A stretch of 64,000 nt of DNA from Diplonema japonicum (taxonomy: Eukaryota; Euglenozoa; Diplonemea; Diplonemida; Diplonemidae): assembly GCA_964019335.1 (NCBI GenBank), contig OZ025685.1:498001-562000 (forward strand), read 5' to 3'. Shown here one piece after another: positions 28,383 through 38,154 of the stretch; the first letter of the stretch is position 1; each line of letters starts with the position of its first letter. A program made the position numbers and the translations under genes. A model generated the notes under the pieces. It was not told where the DNA came from. It made no database searches and saw only the letters and a program-made list of their open reading frames with translations.

Positions 28383-31358
28383 ATGGATCTCCACTTCTGT
28401 GAAGATACGGATTCAGAGCTCGGCACCGTGCGTGAGCTGAAAGCAGCCGAAGAATCGCGCGACACTGCGGCGAGCCTTTATGACTTAAAAATCACCGTGC
28501 GACAGGAAGATGCAAAAGAAGCGTCCAGCAGTGAAGCAAAGGTGGAGGAACCAGAAGCAAAGGTGGAGGAGCCACAGGAGAAAGCAGAACCAGTGTCGAG
28601 CCCATACTTGCGGCGGCGGCGACCCTCTGTGGATAAGGAACGGAGCAAGAGGCTTGGTGGTCTGGTGAATGTGATGGTAAAGGCTTCGAAACACGAGAAG
28701 ATGACGAAAGGGCTGAACGACACGCTGACCATTGTACGCCTTAAGCTAGACACTGCTAGACAGCGCCTTGCGGAGCTAGGAGGTGATGAAGAGAGTGATG
28801 AACGGGAAGCTTTACTCACCGAAGTCGAAGAAGACCAGAAGAAGGAGGCCGAGCTTGTAGCAGAGCTAGAAGGAGTGCGGCGGAAGTACTCCCTGACGGA
28901 TGAAGAACGCAGGACGCTGAAGAGACAGGTAATGTGCAAGCAGGACCGGAATGCCGAGGAAGCACGAAACCGCATGCAAGAGGTACGCGCAAAAGAGGCT
29001 GTGAAGTTCGCGGTGCGGAAGGAAATGGAGCACAACACCGAAGTTTCAGCAAAACAAAAGATGAAGCTCATTGAACAGCACGAGAAAGAACGCCAAGACG
29101 ATATTACTGCGCTTCGCATGCAGCTGTCCGAGTTAAAGATACGGATAGGCGACTACGAGAGCAAGTCCACCATACTCGAGGGTGACCCTGATGCTCAGTA
29201 CGAGCTGCGGGAGGTACGTGCCTCCGTGATCGCCTGCAACTATGAAGCCGAGCAGGTGCGGCAGAAACTTGAAGAAGTCGATGCCAAGTGGAAAGAGCTC
29301 GTGCCCGTGTTAACCCCTGAAGAGGAAAGGGCATGGCGGGGGCTCCAAGCAAGACAGCAGGAACGTGCAAAGAAACTCGAACAAGACGCAGAAGCCAAAA
29401 GGTTCCACAGCGCTAAAGAAGATGCGAAGAAAATGAAGTCCAGCTCTTCGGCCAAAAAACGAAGGGCAACCCTCGACGGTACGAGGACGGGGCTAAAGAC
29501 GAAGTTGGAGTTTCGAAAGCAAATTGACAGCCATTTCGAACACACAAGGAACACGCTGAAGAACCGCAGGGACGAGATGAACGATGCACTAGATGCTCTT
29601 AAGGCAGCCAGTGAAGTGGCCATGGCGGAGGAGAAAGCAAGTATCGTGGAGGACAGTATCCAGTTGTGGAACGAAATAAATAGTATTGAAGAAGAGCTCG
29701 AGGAGCTGTCCAAGAAGCATGCTGAAGACTCTCAGTTAGCGCAGCTCAATGCGGCCGAGAGGGCCGAGCAGCGTGCACAGCGTGCGTTGACGCACAAGAC
29801 TTCGACTTCGAGTGCTGTCGCTCCAGAAGAAAAAGAAGCCCCCCTCTCACCCACGACACCTCATTCACCAATGTTGGGAAAGGATGGCTTTGACCCTGAG
29901 TCTTTTCTGGTGAAACTCAGAGGTTTAAGGAGGAGGAGCTCTGAGGACGTGTCACAACCCCTGCCGCTTCCCGAGGATATAAAACGTAGGTCATCTGCAC
30001 AGTTGTCGGCAGCAAAGTTTGTAGGGAAGCTTCGTGCGGCACTGCTCAACAAGGAGAAGCCTGAGGAGCCACTTAAGGAACCTTTGATGGACGCGACGCT
30101 GGTGTACCCTGTGGGCTCTTTCAACACGGCACTGCTGCAGCGGACACGGATCCGCTCACGTGCGATCAGCTCTTTGCATGAGTCGACTATCTGCGTCCTC
30201 GTCGTGTGTAGTGCCGCCGTGCATCATGGCATCAAGGTAGAGCGGCCCCGCCTAACAGTGGACACGACCAGCGCCGTCTTTGAAAGGGACGAAACAGCAT
30301 CTGTTACGAGCGAGTTGCAGCCTTCTGTTGACAGTGACCGAGAGGCAGAGAAGGCGGAAACAATTCCGATAGAGTTGGAGATACCACGATTTGCCAAAAT
30401 GACCAGCATGAGGTGGTGCAGCAAAACCTCGGCAAGTGGAGTGTGTGCAGCCCTCTGTCTTGTGAGCATCGTTACTTCTACCGAAGTGGAGTGTGAGTTA
30501 CTCACAACTGAGTTTTGTAGCCCAGTACTGTCGTCTTCCACAGTGAGCCTTGTCGTTCCGCTAACGTACCCAACACTACCAGGGCAGGATGCGCTCCAGT
30601 CCTTTATTAATGCTTCCATTGACCCTCCGCCAGACCTCGTGGCGACACCCCCTTCTCCTGTCGATACTTTCTTTCATGCGCGGCCTGAGAAACAGCCAAT
30701 TCCGAAGTGGCTAAGCAAAGGAAAAAGGTCGCAGATCGAGATGTTCGAAGGGACGGCACCTCCTTTTTGGAAGAAGACGTGGAGGCTGACATATGGAGTT
30801 GCGCAGAACAGGAAGATGAGGAAGCCGTCAGGGCTCGTAAAGAAGCTGCGAGAAATGCGCGAGGTCGATGAACTGAAAAGCACGTTGCGAAGTAGAAAAA
30901 AGAAAAAACCACGACCGGAAATACCAAATAAAATGGAAAGAGACAAGAATGCACCTGTGGAGACTGTCGTAGATTTGCCTCACGGGAACAGGCTGAGATT
31001 GAGGATAACACCGCAGAAGCCTTGCCATAGGTGGGAGCCTGCGACTTCCCTTTGCCTTTCATGGGTCGCGAACGAGGTAGAGGTGCTGCCTGTCGTTACG
31101 AGCCTAAGATTAGATGCTCACATGCTGTCCACCACGCCTCCTCTGGAGCACAACTACCTGGCTCTCCCACACGACCCCTCTCTGGTGCACCGTATCATGG
31201 AAGTAGCCAAGCTGTCTTCAACAGTCTTGCAAGGCGATTGGCCTACGTGCTCCCCCCCTCACTCAGATTCAACAAAGCCTGTTAAGAAGAAAGCGCCCAC
31301 AAAAGGCAGTCGGCCGCCCGCAGCTGCAATCTACGCTGTCAAGTTCCACCGATATTAA
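28383..31358 (+). CDS. Large coiled-coil protein
   Basis: The 991-aa protein has, after an N-terminal low-complexity stretch with two copies of AKVEEPEAK-like sequence, long charged helices at about 95-300 and 330-480 with heptad spacing. A basic patch RRRRPSVDKERSK lies near residue 78. The C-terminal half has mixed, less helical sequence, including a Lys-rich segment near residue 840 (SRKKKKPRPE). A structural or ciliary scaffold role is plausible but unsupported by a specific family match. The start is ATG 28383; the longer frame from a TTG at 28308 begins before the ATTCCAG acceptor and is unlikely. Confidence 0.65.
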   Translation: MDLHFCEDTDSELGTVRELKAAEESRDTAASLYDLKITVRQEDAKEASSSEAKVEEPEAKVEEPQEKAEPVSSPYLRRRRPSVDKERSKRLGGLVNVMVKASKHEKMTKGLNDTLTIVRLKLDTARQRLAELGGDEESDEREALLTEVEEDQKKEAELVAELEGVRRKYSLTDEERRTLKRQVMCKQDRNAEEARNRMQEVRAKEAVKFAVRKEMEHNTEVSAKQKMKLIEQHEKERQDDITALRMQLSELKIRIGDYESKSTILEGDPDAQYELREVRASVIACNYEAEQVRQKLEEVDAKWKELVPVLTPEEERAWRGLQARQQERAKKLEQDAEAKRFHSAKEDAKKMKSSSSAKKRRATLDGTRTGLKTKLEFRKQIDSHFEHTRNTLKNRRDEMNDALDALKAASEVAMAEEKASIVEDSIQLWNEINSIEEELEELSKKHAEDSQLAQLNAAERAEQRAQRALTHKTSTSSAVAPEEKEAPLSPTTPHSPMLGKDGFDPESFLVKLRGLRRRSSEDVSQPLPLPEDIKRRSSAQLSAAKFVGKLRAALLNKEKPEEPLKEPLMDATLVYPVGSFNTALLQRTRIRSRAISSLHESTICVLVVCSAAVHHGIKVERPRLTVDTTSAVFERDETASVTSELQPSVDSDREAEKAETIPIELEIPRFAKMTSMRWCSKTSASGVCAALCLVSIVTSTEVECELLTTEFCSPVLSSSTVSLVVPLTYPTLPGQDALQSFINASIDPPPDLVATPPSPVDTFFHARPEKQPIPKWLSKGKRSQIEMFEGTAPPFWKKTWRLTYGVAQNRKMRKPSGLVKKLREMREVDELKSTLRSRKKKKPRPEIPNKMERDKNAPVETVVDLPHGNRLRLRITPQKPCHRWEPATSLCLSWVANEVEVLPVVTSLRLDAHMLSTTPPLEHNYLALPHDPSLVHRIMEVAKLSSTVLQGDWPTCSPPHSDSTKPVKKKAPTKGSRPPAAAIYAVKFHRY

Positions 31359-31497
31359 TTACTCATTCTTTTTTTCTTTGTGTTCGTGATCCGAGCAGTC
31401 TTAATTGTGTGTTCATAACTCTTCTTCCCTCCTTGACCCTCGACACTCTTGGAAGTATGCGTTTGGAGGTTTCCTCTTGCAAACAACCTGCCTAGGC

Positions 31498-34400
31498 ATG
31501 GGTGAACATGGCTGTGTACCGAAACTACCGAAGAGTTTCGCACGGAAGCCTTCCGAAGGTGTGGTGCGAGTGGTGGACGAAGTAGTGAAGGTACTGCAGA
31601 ATGGGAAAGAGGAAAAGCTGAAAACGGGTAATGGGAAAGTAAGAGGCTATGAAGACAAGATAGACCTTGACCAGCTCAGGCTGCTGAAGACGCTCTTTGA
31701 CGTGGAAGTAGATGACGGCGAGCGGGTGCTTGACCAGGATGAGTTTGTAGAGGCATTCGGTTCTGTTCTCGGCGGCACCATGGAAGAAAGTGTGCTGCGG
31801 GAGTGGTTCATGTGTGTTGATGCCAACGCCAATGGTGCCATCGACTGGGACGAGTTCAGCACCTACATCCTGCTGGAGGCACAACAGCGCATCCTGAAGG
31901 ACACCGTGCAAGCAGAGTACGTAGCACAGAACCACCCGTCAGCGAAGAACAAAGACGATCACCACTCCGACATGATCAGTCTCATGCTCGTCCACCCCAG
32001 AAATTCGAAGTACTACTCCTTCAGCAGGGATGGCACTGTCAAAGTGTGGAAATCACACAATCTTGAGCACGAGAGGGTTCTCTACAACGGTGGTAGCTGG
32101 ATCACGGACGCGTGCTTCTTACGAGGTGCACATAGGTTGCTGCTGTGCTCTGCCGACAGGCGGTTGTGTGTTATCGATTCGAACACCGGCGAACTGCTTC
32201 GTGCGTTTGCAGGGAGGAAGCACGTTCGGCAAGATGTGCGAGAGTCAATGTGCTTGCGGCCGCTGAATGACAAAAGGAAGTACGGTGTGTCTCTTGACAT
32301 GGAAAAGTCCTGGGGGGATGGCGGGACCATGGGCAGCAGGTTGCGCCTCGAGCAGTGCGGCAACCAGACCTTCACGGAGTTCCGTGTACAAATGGAGCAG
32401 TCGCAGCGCGAGAGGATAAAGAAGAAGCGTGTGGATGTCACCACGCTGAAGGACCTCACTGAAGCACCAACCGCACTTGAATATTTCACATCGGAGTCGG
32501 GCCAAGACAGCGTGCTGCTGGGCCTCAGGGATGGGATGATGCAGCTGTACCACATTAGCAGTGCCCTCTCTGGGATGCGTAACGTACTGCACGTTGCCTA
32601 CCGCTACGAAGGTCACTACACGAAGAACTCTTCTGACACGGCAATTAGCAAGATCAAGCTGTCACAATACCTGCAAGGTGCCATTACAGGCTCGTGGGAC
32701 GGCATGATCAAGATCACAAACCTTGAGACGGGGCACTTGGTGCGTGACTTCCACGGTCACGAGAAGTCTGTCTTCTCACTGGACTGGTCGGAGTCTCTGA
32801 AGATCATCGCAACTTGCGGCACGGAGCGCAACGTGCTTATTTGGAACCCGTTCATCAAGAAGCCTGTGTTCAGCCTGCAAGGGCATGCCTCGTCGCTGCT
32901 CAACGTGTCTTTCAACGAAGACGATCACCAGATCATCACGCTCAGCTCAGACCGGTGCATGAAGATATGGGACGTGCGCACATTCAGATGCATGCAGACC
33001 ATGTTCGACAACACACAGTGCCTACCCGAGAACAGGCATGTTGCTTTAGCCTACGACCCTCTGCGGCATACGATCATTACAGGCACTACGTACCCCACCG
33101 TGTGGCCAATGCGAAAGATATCGGCACGGTTCCCTGCCTCGTACATGGGGCATTCGAAGACCCCGATAGCGTGCTTGCTATCGCACTTCAGCCACTTCGT
33201 GACTGCCGACCAGGAGATGGTGATGGTGTGGGACATCGCCACGGGGAAGCGTGTCTTTGCTTACAACGCGTCGCGCATCACACCAGACTGCACGTCGAGG
33301 CTGTCAAGTTTCGTTTTTGACGATACTGGCAGACGGTTGCTGACGGGATCGCACGGTGGGGAGGTTGTCATGTGGAACTACCTCAACGGGCAGCCTTTAA
33401 ACACATACAACGCACGGGACAACACACCCACGCACGACATTGTGGAGGTGATGCACATTTGCAACGAGATTAAAATAGAAGAAAAGTACGTTGTGTCCGT
33501 GCGGGGTTCGACGCTGCAGATATACATCGATGATGTGAAGTACAACATCAAGCAGGAGAGCGAGTACATTGCCCCGTGCGAGGTGCTGTGCATAACGAAG
33601 ATCAAAAAGTACATGGCGTTGGGGCTGGAAGACGGGACAATACTTCTGTTCAATCCACAGACGGCCTCCATAGAGGGGTTACCACTCTGCCACACCACAT
33701 CCCTGATGGACCAAAAGCTTAAGGAAAGATTGATTGCAATGCAGCGACCCGGAAAGCACCGCGTGGAGTGCTTTGCCACAGTGCCCTCACTTTGCAAGGA
33801 TCTGCTGGTGTCCAGTGCATCTGATGGGTACATCGAATTTTGGGACACACGGACAAGGAGGCTGTTGGGAGTCTACAAGTCTGAAACAGATCGCCGCAGC
33901 AGGCAAGTGTCGCAAATCACGAGGATATGTAAAGACACCGAGCCTGTGATCAGCAAGATGGCTACGGATAAGCATAACAAGATGCTCATCATGGGCAGCG
34001 ATGACGGGACCATAGTGATCGTTGACCTGACGGGCATTGGTCAGGAGCGCGACTTTGACGCAGTGGGGATGTCGTTAATGTTCCAAGCACACCAGGATGC
34101 GATCACAGCCCTGTCGTGGTCGGAGGAACACCGCGTGATTTTATCTGCATCAACAGACTGTTCTGTCAAACTGCACACGAAAGACGGCAAGTACATAGGC
34201 TGGCTCGGCATGCACAAGTGGGACGTCGCCGACCCCAAGACATGGCAGGACGAGCCCCACAATGACGTGGTGCGGTACAATCCCATTAAGTTGAACGGCA
34301 CAATACAATGGGCTTCAACGGTGGTCGCTGTTGACGAGAAGAAGAGTTCCACATTCTGCGACCGGTTGTCAGTCGCACATGTCGCCGTTCCCGCCAAGAA

Positions 34401-35241
34401 GACAAGGATCAGGCAAGGCTCGCAGTATGTCGGGTGCCTATCAGCATCTTCTGCCAAGGAGATACCTGTGCTGAACTTCGGGGGCCTACTATCAGGGAGG
34501 AGTATACCAACCGCACGGGAGTGGAACACTCCAAAAGCTACAACTGCATCTTCGTTGACAGCCCGGCGATCGCCAAGGGAGAGCGTGGCAGAGTCCAGCG
34601 TGCTTCGGGAAACAGGGTCGAGGGGGCCGGACCCGAGGGATCATATCATGCATTCTGCTTTTGAGGAGAAGCTAGTATACGAGGCGCCGCTTTCCAAGAA
34701 AAGGTCAAAAAAGAACCTCGCAAAGGATCTGAAAGTCGAGGACACGAAGGAAAACATTCATGAACCGCCACAAGAGTCCTTGCTGCCGAGCGTCTCTGAG
34801 CTCTCGGTGGAGAAAAGTGACGGCCAATGTCAGGGTGACACCAAGAACGGTTTAACATTGGCGCAGCTCGATCAGAAGATAGCTAAGCACCACAGTGTGA
34901 ACGGCAAGCGTGAGGATTATGTGGAACTCAACCAGCCTTCATTCTCAATACGGCGCCCCCACCGTGCCTTCACCTCGGGCGGTGTCTGGGGGAACCTGCC
35001 ATGCCTCTCCCCGCGTTCCACACGACCGCCTCCTTCCATCAGCAACGCCGTCACATCGCCCAAGCCTGACACCAAGAAGTGGCGGTCATGCAGGGTCTGC
35101 AAAGAATGGGAACGCAAAGAGGAGAAAAAAGAGCGGATGCGGATGAAGGGGCCCGCTGCAGGAAGCGAGATGACAGGGCACACGATCATTAAGTGGACAT
35201 CGAACGACGTTCACAAGCTCCACAAGGACCCTATCTGCTAG
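31498..35241 (+). CDS. EF-hand and WD40-repeat protein of the WDR49/WDR64/EFCAB8 type
   Basis: The 1247-aa protein begins with an EF-hand pair: the second loop, D-A-N-A-N-G-A-I-D-W-D-E at residues 108-119, is canonical for calcium binding and the first is degenerate. About ten or more WD40 repeats follow, visible as GH-x-SxVxxLxxS and xxxDGTVKVWD-like blocks (for example near residues 170, 390, 425, 465 and 870). The Ser/Pro-rich C-terminus has a CRVCKEWE motif. Two WD40 propellers behind EF hands are characteristic of the WDR49/WDR64/EFCAB8 family, found mostly in ciliated organisms and implicated in the axoneme. ATG 31498 follows the GCCTAG acceptor. Function is inferred from domain order. 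Confidence 0.75.
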   Translation: MGEHGCVPKLPKSFARKPSEGVVRVVDEVVKVLQNGKEEKLKTGNGKVRGYEDKIDLDQLRLLKTLFDVEVDDGERVLDQDEFVEAFGSVLGGTMEESVLREWFMCVDANANGAIDWDEFSTYILLEAQQRILKDTVQAEYVAQNHPSAKNKDDHHSDMISLMLVHPRNSKYYSFSRDGTVKVWKSHNLEHERVLYNGGSWITDACFLRGAHRLLLCSADRRLCVIDSNTGELLRAFAGRKHVRQDVRESMCLRPLNDKRKYGVSLDMEKSWGDGGTMGSRLRLEQCGNQTFTEFRVQMEQSQRERIKKKRVDVTTLKDLTEAPTALEYFTSESGQDSVLLGLRDGMMQLYHISSALSGMRNVLHVAYRYEGHYTKNSSDTAISKIKLSQYLQGAITGSWDGMIKITNLETGHLVRDFHGHEKSVFSLDWSESLKIIATCGTERNVLIWNPFIKKPVFSLQGHASSLLNVSFNEDDHQIITLSSDRCMKIWDVRTFRCMQTMFDNTQCLPENRHVALAYDPLRHTIITGTTYPTVWPMRKISARFPASYMGHSKTPIACLLSHFSHFVTADQEMVMVWDIATGKRVFAYNASRITPDCTSRLSSFVFDDTGRRLLTGSHGGEVVMWNYLNGQPLNTYNARDNTPTHDIVEVMHICNEIKIEEKYVVSVRGSTLQIYIDDVKYNIKQESEYIAPCEVLCITKIKKYMALGLEDGTILLFNPQTASIEGLPLCHTTSLMDQKLKERLIAMQRPGKHRVECFATVPSLCKDLLVSSASDGYIEFWDTRTRRLLGVYKSETDRRSRQVSQITRICKDTEPVISKMATDKHNKMLIMGSDDGTIVIVDLTGIGQERDFDAVGMSLMFQAHQDAITALSWSEEHRVILSASTDCSVKLHTKDGKYIGWLGMHKWDVADPKTWQDEPHNDVVRYNPIKLNGTIQWASTVVAVDEKKSSTFCDRLSVAHVAVPAKKTRIRQGSQYVGCLSASSAKEIPVLNFGGLLSGRSIPTAREWNTPKATTASSLTARRSPRESVAESSVLRETGSRGPDPRDHIMHSAFEEKLVYEAPLSKKRSKKNLAKDLKVEDTKENIHEPPQESLLPSVSELSVEKSDGQCQGDTKNGLTLAQLDQKIAKHHSVNGKREDYVELNQPSFSIRRPHRAFTSGGVWGNLPCLSPRSTRPPPSISNAVTSPKPDTKKWRSCRVCKEWERKEEKKERMRMKGPAAGSEMTGHTIIKWTSNDVHKLHKDPIC

Positions 35242-35337
35242 CTGTTTACACATGCTAGCTGCGTCTTTGTTCTTCCAGCATTTGTTTCTTCCCATACTGC
35301 TGCTTCCGCACTTATCTCTTTCTCACCCACCACAGCA

Positions 35338-36330
35338 ATGTATGCTAGCAAACCAGCGTCCAAGATAGTAGCATGGTCGGCGCTGTTCTGGTGCGTGTGG
35401 GTGGTGTACAACTTCCGAAGTGGTGCGAAACATGGCATCCAGCTCCTCGCGGACAATACAGAGTTCGTTCCCTTTAAATCTGTACCCCTTCCCAAGGGGT
35501 TGGAGAAGCGGTTATGTGACGCATTTGGGGACGAGCGGTGCTCGGAGCTGAAGGAAAAGGGGATGTGGCCCCCGCTGGACGCGGACTACAACATGGCGAA
35601 GCCGAGCCATCTGCTCTGGAACACGAGCGGTGACCGCGTTCTAGGTTATGTTGTGCCCGAGCGTGCGAAGGAGATGGGCATCGCGCACATAACAGTCTCG
35701 CACGCCCCGAGAGTGGAGTATTTCCCGACATTTTTCACCGGCGAAGAAGCTGACAGGTTGAAAGCGTTGGCAATGCCGGACCTGCGACCTTCTGGCGTAG
35801 GTGCCGGTAAGAGCTCCAAGCCTGGGGCGAAGGGCGGACGGACATCTGAAGGAGTACGTCTCGACAGGGGCGACACCTTCGTGCGGGAGATGGAAAAGCG
35901 AATTGCACGCGTGTCAAACTTTTCAGGCGCCATCGCAGAGCGCCTTTACGTACTGAGGTACAAAGAAGGCCAGTACTACCACCAGCATGTAGACGCGGGG
36001 GACCATGTCCCACGGGGCGCCACCTTCTTCGCCTGGCTGGAGGACCTCCCCCCGCCTGCTACAGGGGGGTGGACCTCATGGCCCCTCGCCAACAAGGTCA
36101 CGAATAAGAAGCGTCCAAAGATTTCGTTAGAATGCTCGACAGGACTGCGCGCAAGGCCCGTCAAGGGCGCTGCCGTACTGTTCTACGACATGACACCTGA
36201 CGGCGCCATAGACCCCCACTCCCTCCATGCGGGATGTCCTCCTGTGAATGGTGTGAAATGGGCAGTCACGAAATGGCTCCAAATAAAACCTCCCAAAAAA
36301 CATAAACACAACAAAAGCCATGGCACATAG
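35338..36330 (+). CDS. Membrane-anchored prolyl 4-hydroxylase, 2OG/Fe(II) oxygenase
   Basis: The 330-aa protein has an N-terminal membrane anchor (IVAWSALFWCVWVVYNF, about 8-24), giving a type II ER or Golgi topology. The catalytic domain then follows: H217-V-D219 in YYHQHVDAGD, distal H297 in SLHAGCPP, and K307 in NGVKWAVTKWL for 2-oxoglutarate. It would hydroxylate proline in secreted proteins such as hydroxyproline-rich glycoproteins or collagen-like sequences. The size is like plant and algal P4Hs rather than collagen P4H alpha subunits. ATG 35338 follows CACCACAG. A second 2OG/Fe(II) oxygenase lies 1.8 kb downstream. Confidence 0.88.
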   Translation: MYASKPASKIVAWSALFWCVWVVYNFRSGAKHGIQLLADNTEFVPFKSVPLPKGLEKRLCDAFGDERCSELKEKGMWPPLDADYNMAKPSHLLWNTSGDRVLGYVVPERAKEMGIAHITVSHAPRVEYFPTFFTGEEADRLKALAMPDLRPSGVGAGKSSKPGAKGGRTSEGVRLDRGDTFVREMEKRIARVSNFSGAIAERLYVLRYKEGQYYHQHVDAGDHVPRGATFFAWLEDLPPPATGGWTSWPLANKVTNKKRPKISLECSTGLRARPVKGAAVLFYDMTPDGAIDPHSLHAGCPPVNGVKWAVTKWLQIKPPKKHKHNKSHGT

Positions 36331-36437
36331 TGACATGGGCATTTTTTTTTTTTTTATTTCTCAAAATAAAATATTTTTTAACGCCTCTTATCTCTAAAGT
36401 GTTAACCGCGGGCTTGAGGGACAGGGAATCTTCGGAA

Positions 36438-36519
36438 GGGCGTGAATTTACAATGCCCTGCAGGAGAAGAAACACTCAAAAGAAACCAGCATGTTACGAT
36501 GGGGGTGTCCCCCGGACAC
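36438..36519. other. Two stem-loops in intergenic DNA
   Basis: GGGCGT (36438-36443) can pair with ATGCCC (36453-36458), including one G-T wobble, and GTGTCC (36505-36510) with GGACAC (36514-36519) around a three-base loop. They could be part of a small RNA or the 3' UTR of the preceding gene. Confidence 0.35.
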
Positions 36520-36613
36520 TTTGGAGTTATGAGAGCGTTTTTTTTTTTGTAATACGTATGCAATATTCAACAACAGAATTATACAGCAAAAGAAAAATGA
36601 AAATAAATCAATT

Positions 36614-36687
36614 CCTCCCTCCTCCTCCTCCTCCTCCTCCTCCTCCTCCTCCTCCTCCTCCTCCTCCTCCTCCTCCTCCTCCTCCTC

Positions 36688-36718
<31 letters not shown>

Positions 36719-36720
36719 TC
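36614..36720. repeat. CTC trinucleotide microsatellite
   Basis: About 33 CTC units in a row, ending in a C run. On the minus strand the same stretch is GAG-rich and would encode a polyglutamate ORF, but no start context supports a gene. Confidence 0.9.
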
Positions 36721-37407
36721 TTTAACCAACAGCCTATGTTAAAATGGGTCTGTTTTCGCTATTTTTCTTTTATCCAACCCACTTTTTTTTTCTTTTTTTT
36801 TTTCTTCCCTGTAACTTGAGAAGGGTCCCAGGTTAAGTCAGGTTGAAAGAGAAAAAAAAAAAAAAAAACAATAAAGTGGAGGGAAAAAGAAATGTAAAGA
36901 ATGAACAACAAAAAAAAAAAAGAAAACAAGAGAGGGTGAAGCCTCTCGAACAGAAAAAAAAACAGAGAAGAAGAAAAAAAAGAAATTCCAACCCCAACGA
37001 TTTATGTACACTGCAAACCTAAATAGGTTTCTCAATGCATAATTATTGGGCTGGAAAGGGGGGGGGAAAAAAAGAGAAAAAAAAGATACGTGTGTTTCTC
37101 CCGTGCTGCAATGCAATCCATTGCCGCTGACCACCCCTCGGGTTAGAACTTAAGCTCTGTCCACAAGGATGTAAACAACATAACGGTGACAGAACGACTA
37201 GCAGGCGAGCACGTGTGGTGTGGATCGTTGTCAAAACAACAATCTTTCCACAGCATAGGATGATTCCCTTTTTAATTTTTTTTTGTTTTTGTTTCGGTTC
37301 CTCTTCGTTTGTTCTATTTCAATTTTTTTTTTTTTTTTATTTTTCTCTTCTTTTCTTTTTCCACTGGGAAAAAAAAAAAAAAAAGGAGGGAAAAAAGAAA
37401 TAAGGGG

Positions 37408-37441
<34 letters not shown>

Positions 37442-37443
37442 CC

Positions 37444-38021
37444 ATGAGCACGCAACGAAGCGTGCTAGGGCTGCAGATGAGGTGTGTCTCGAAATGGACG
37501 AACACCCCATTTAAATATGACAAGGCTCCCGAGACAGTAGTTTACAAGTCAGGGCCCGATGCAGGTGCGGTGATGGACGATTTTAAAAATGGAGCAGTTA
37601 ACAGGTTTAAAGACACAGTTTTCGGTACTGATGATAAGTATGTAAAAAGAAAAAAGAAGTTTTTTTTTTTAAAAACCACCACAGTTTGCGCGTGCAAAAA
37701 GCAAAGGAAGATTACGTTATACAGGAGCTAGAGAGGCATGAGATCATGCACGCCTCATTGGTTGACCAACATCCCAGACACATGGTCTTGTCGCAGGTCA
37801 GCCTCTGGTACTGGCCAGCAATGGTGGTGGCGTTGGCGATGGCTTACAGCAGCATGGAGTTCCTCATCAACCCCCAGGTGCTGCTTAAAATACAAAAGGA
37901 AGAAGGGGAAAAATTCGAGGCGGTGGCGGACAAAATGGAAACGTTCAAAATCGACGGCGTGGTGGAGAAGATACAAACCATCGAGGAGGAGCTCAGACGC
38001 AGGGGCGTGAAGAATGTGTAG
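37444..38021 (+). CDS. Hypothetical single-pass membrane protein, two exons
   Basis: Exons 37444-37637 and 37685-38021 give 176 aa. The family is not recognised. The N-terminus is basic and could be a mitochondrial presequence. A conserved-looking stretch (QELERHEIMHASLVDQHP) precedes one hydrophobic segment (WYWPAMVVALAMAYSSMEFLI, about 109-129), and a coiled tail follows. The intron restores the frame (phase 2). The ATG lies just after a 38-A run with no CAG near it. A mitochondrial inner-membrane protein is one guess, based on shape only. Confidence 0.65.
37638..37684 (+). other. 47-nt intron, phase 2
   Basis: It starts GTATGTAAAAAG, contains a T run then an A run, and ends CCACCACAG. Removing it joins a GAT-GAT-AA/T codon and restores the frame of the second exon. 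Confidence 0.85.
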
Positions 38022-38154
38022 CTTCCTCCCCCCCTTTTTTTTTCTTTTTTCTTCTTCAATTTCTACTTCAGTCATGTGAGGGGGGAAACGTGTTTTATTT
38101 TTTTCTTTGTAAAAAAAAAGAAAGCCGCAAACCCATTCAGAACAAAAGCAAGCA

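Larger units (their letters stand above)
36331..37443. other. Intergenic region with CTC microsatellite and hairpins
   Basis: A mixed-composition block (36390-36540) contains two stem-loops. A long CTC repeat follows, then A- and T-rich sequence up to the next gene. An ORF of polyproline across the repeat is an artefact of the microsatellite. No gene was recognised. Confidence 0.55.

Noticed and set aside
36330-36725. ORF with a long polyproline run across the CTC repeat
   Set aside because: The run is a trinucleotide microsatellite; flanking codons are not protein-like, and it has equivalents in the opposite strand.
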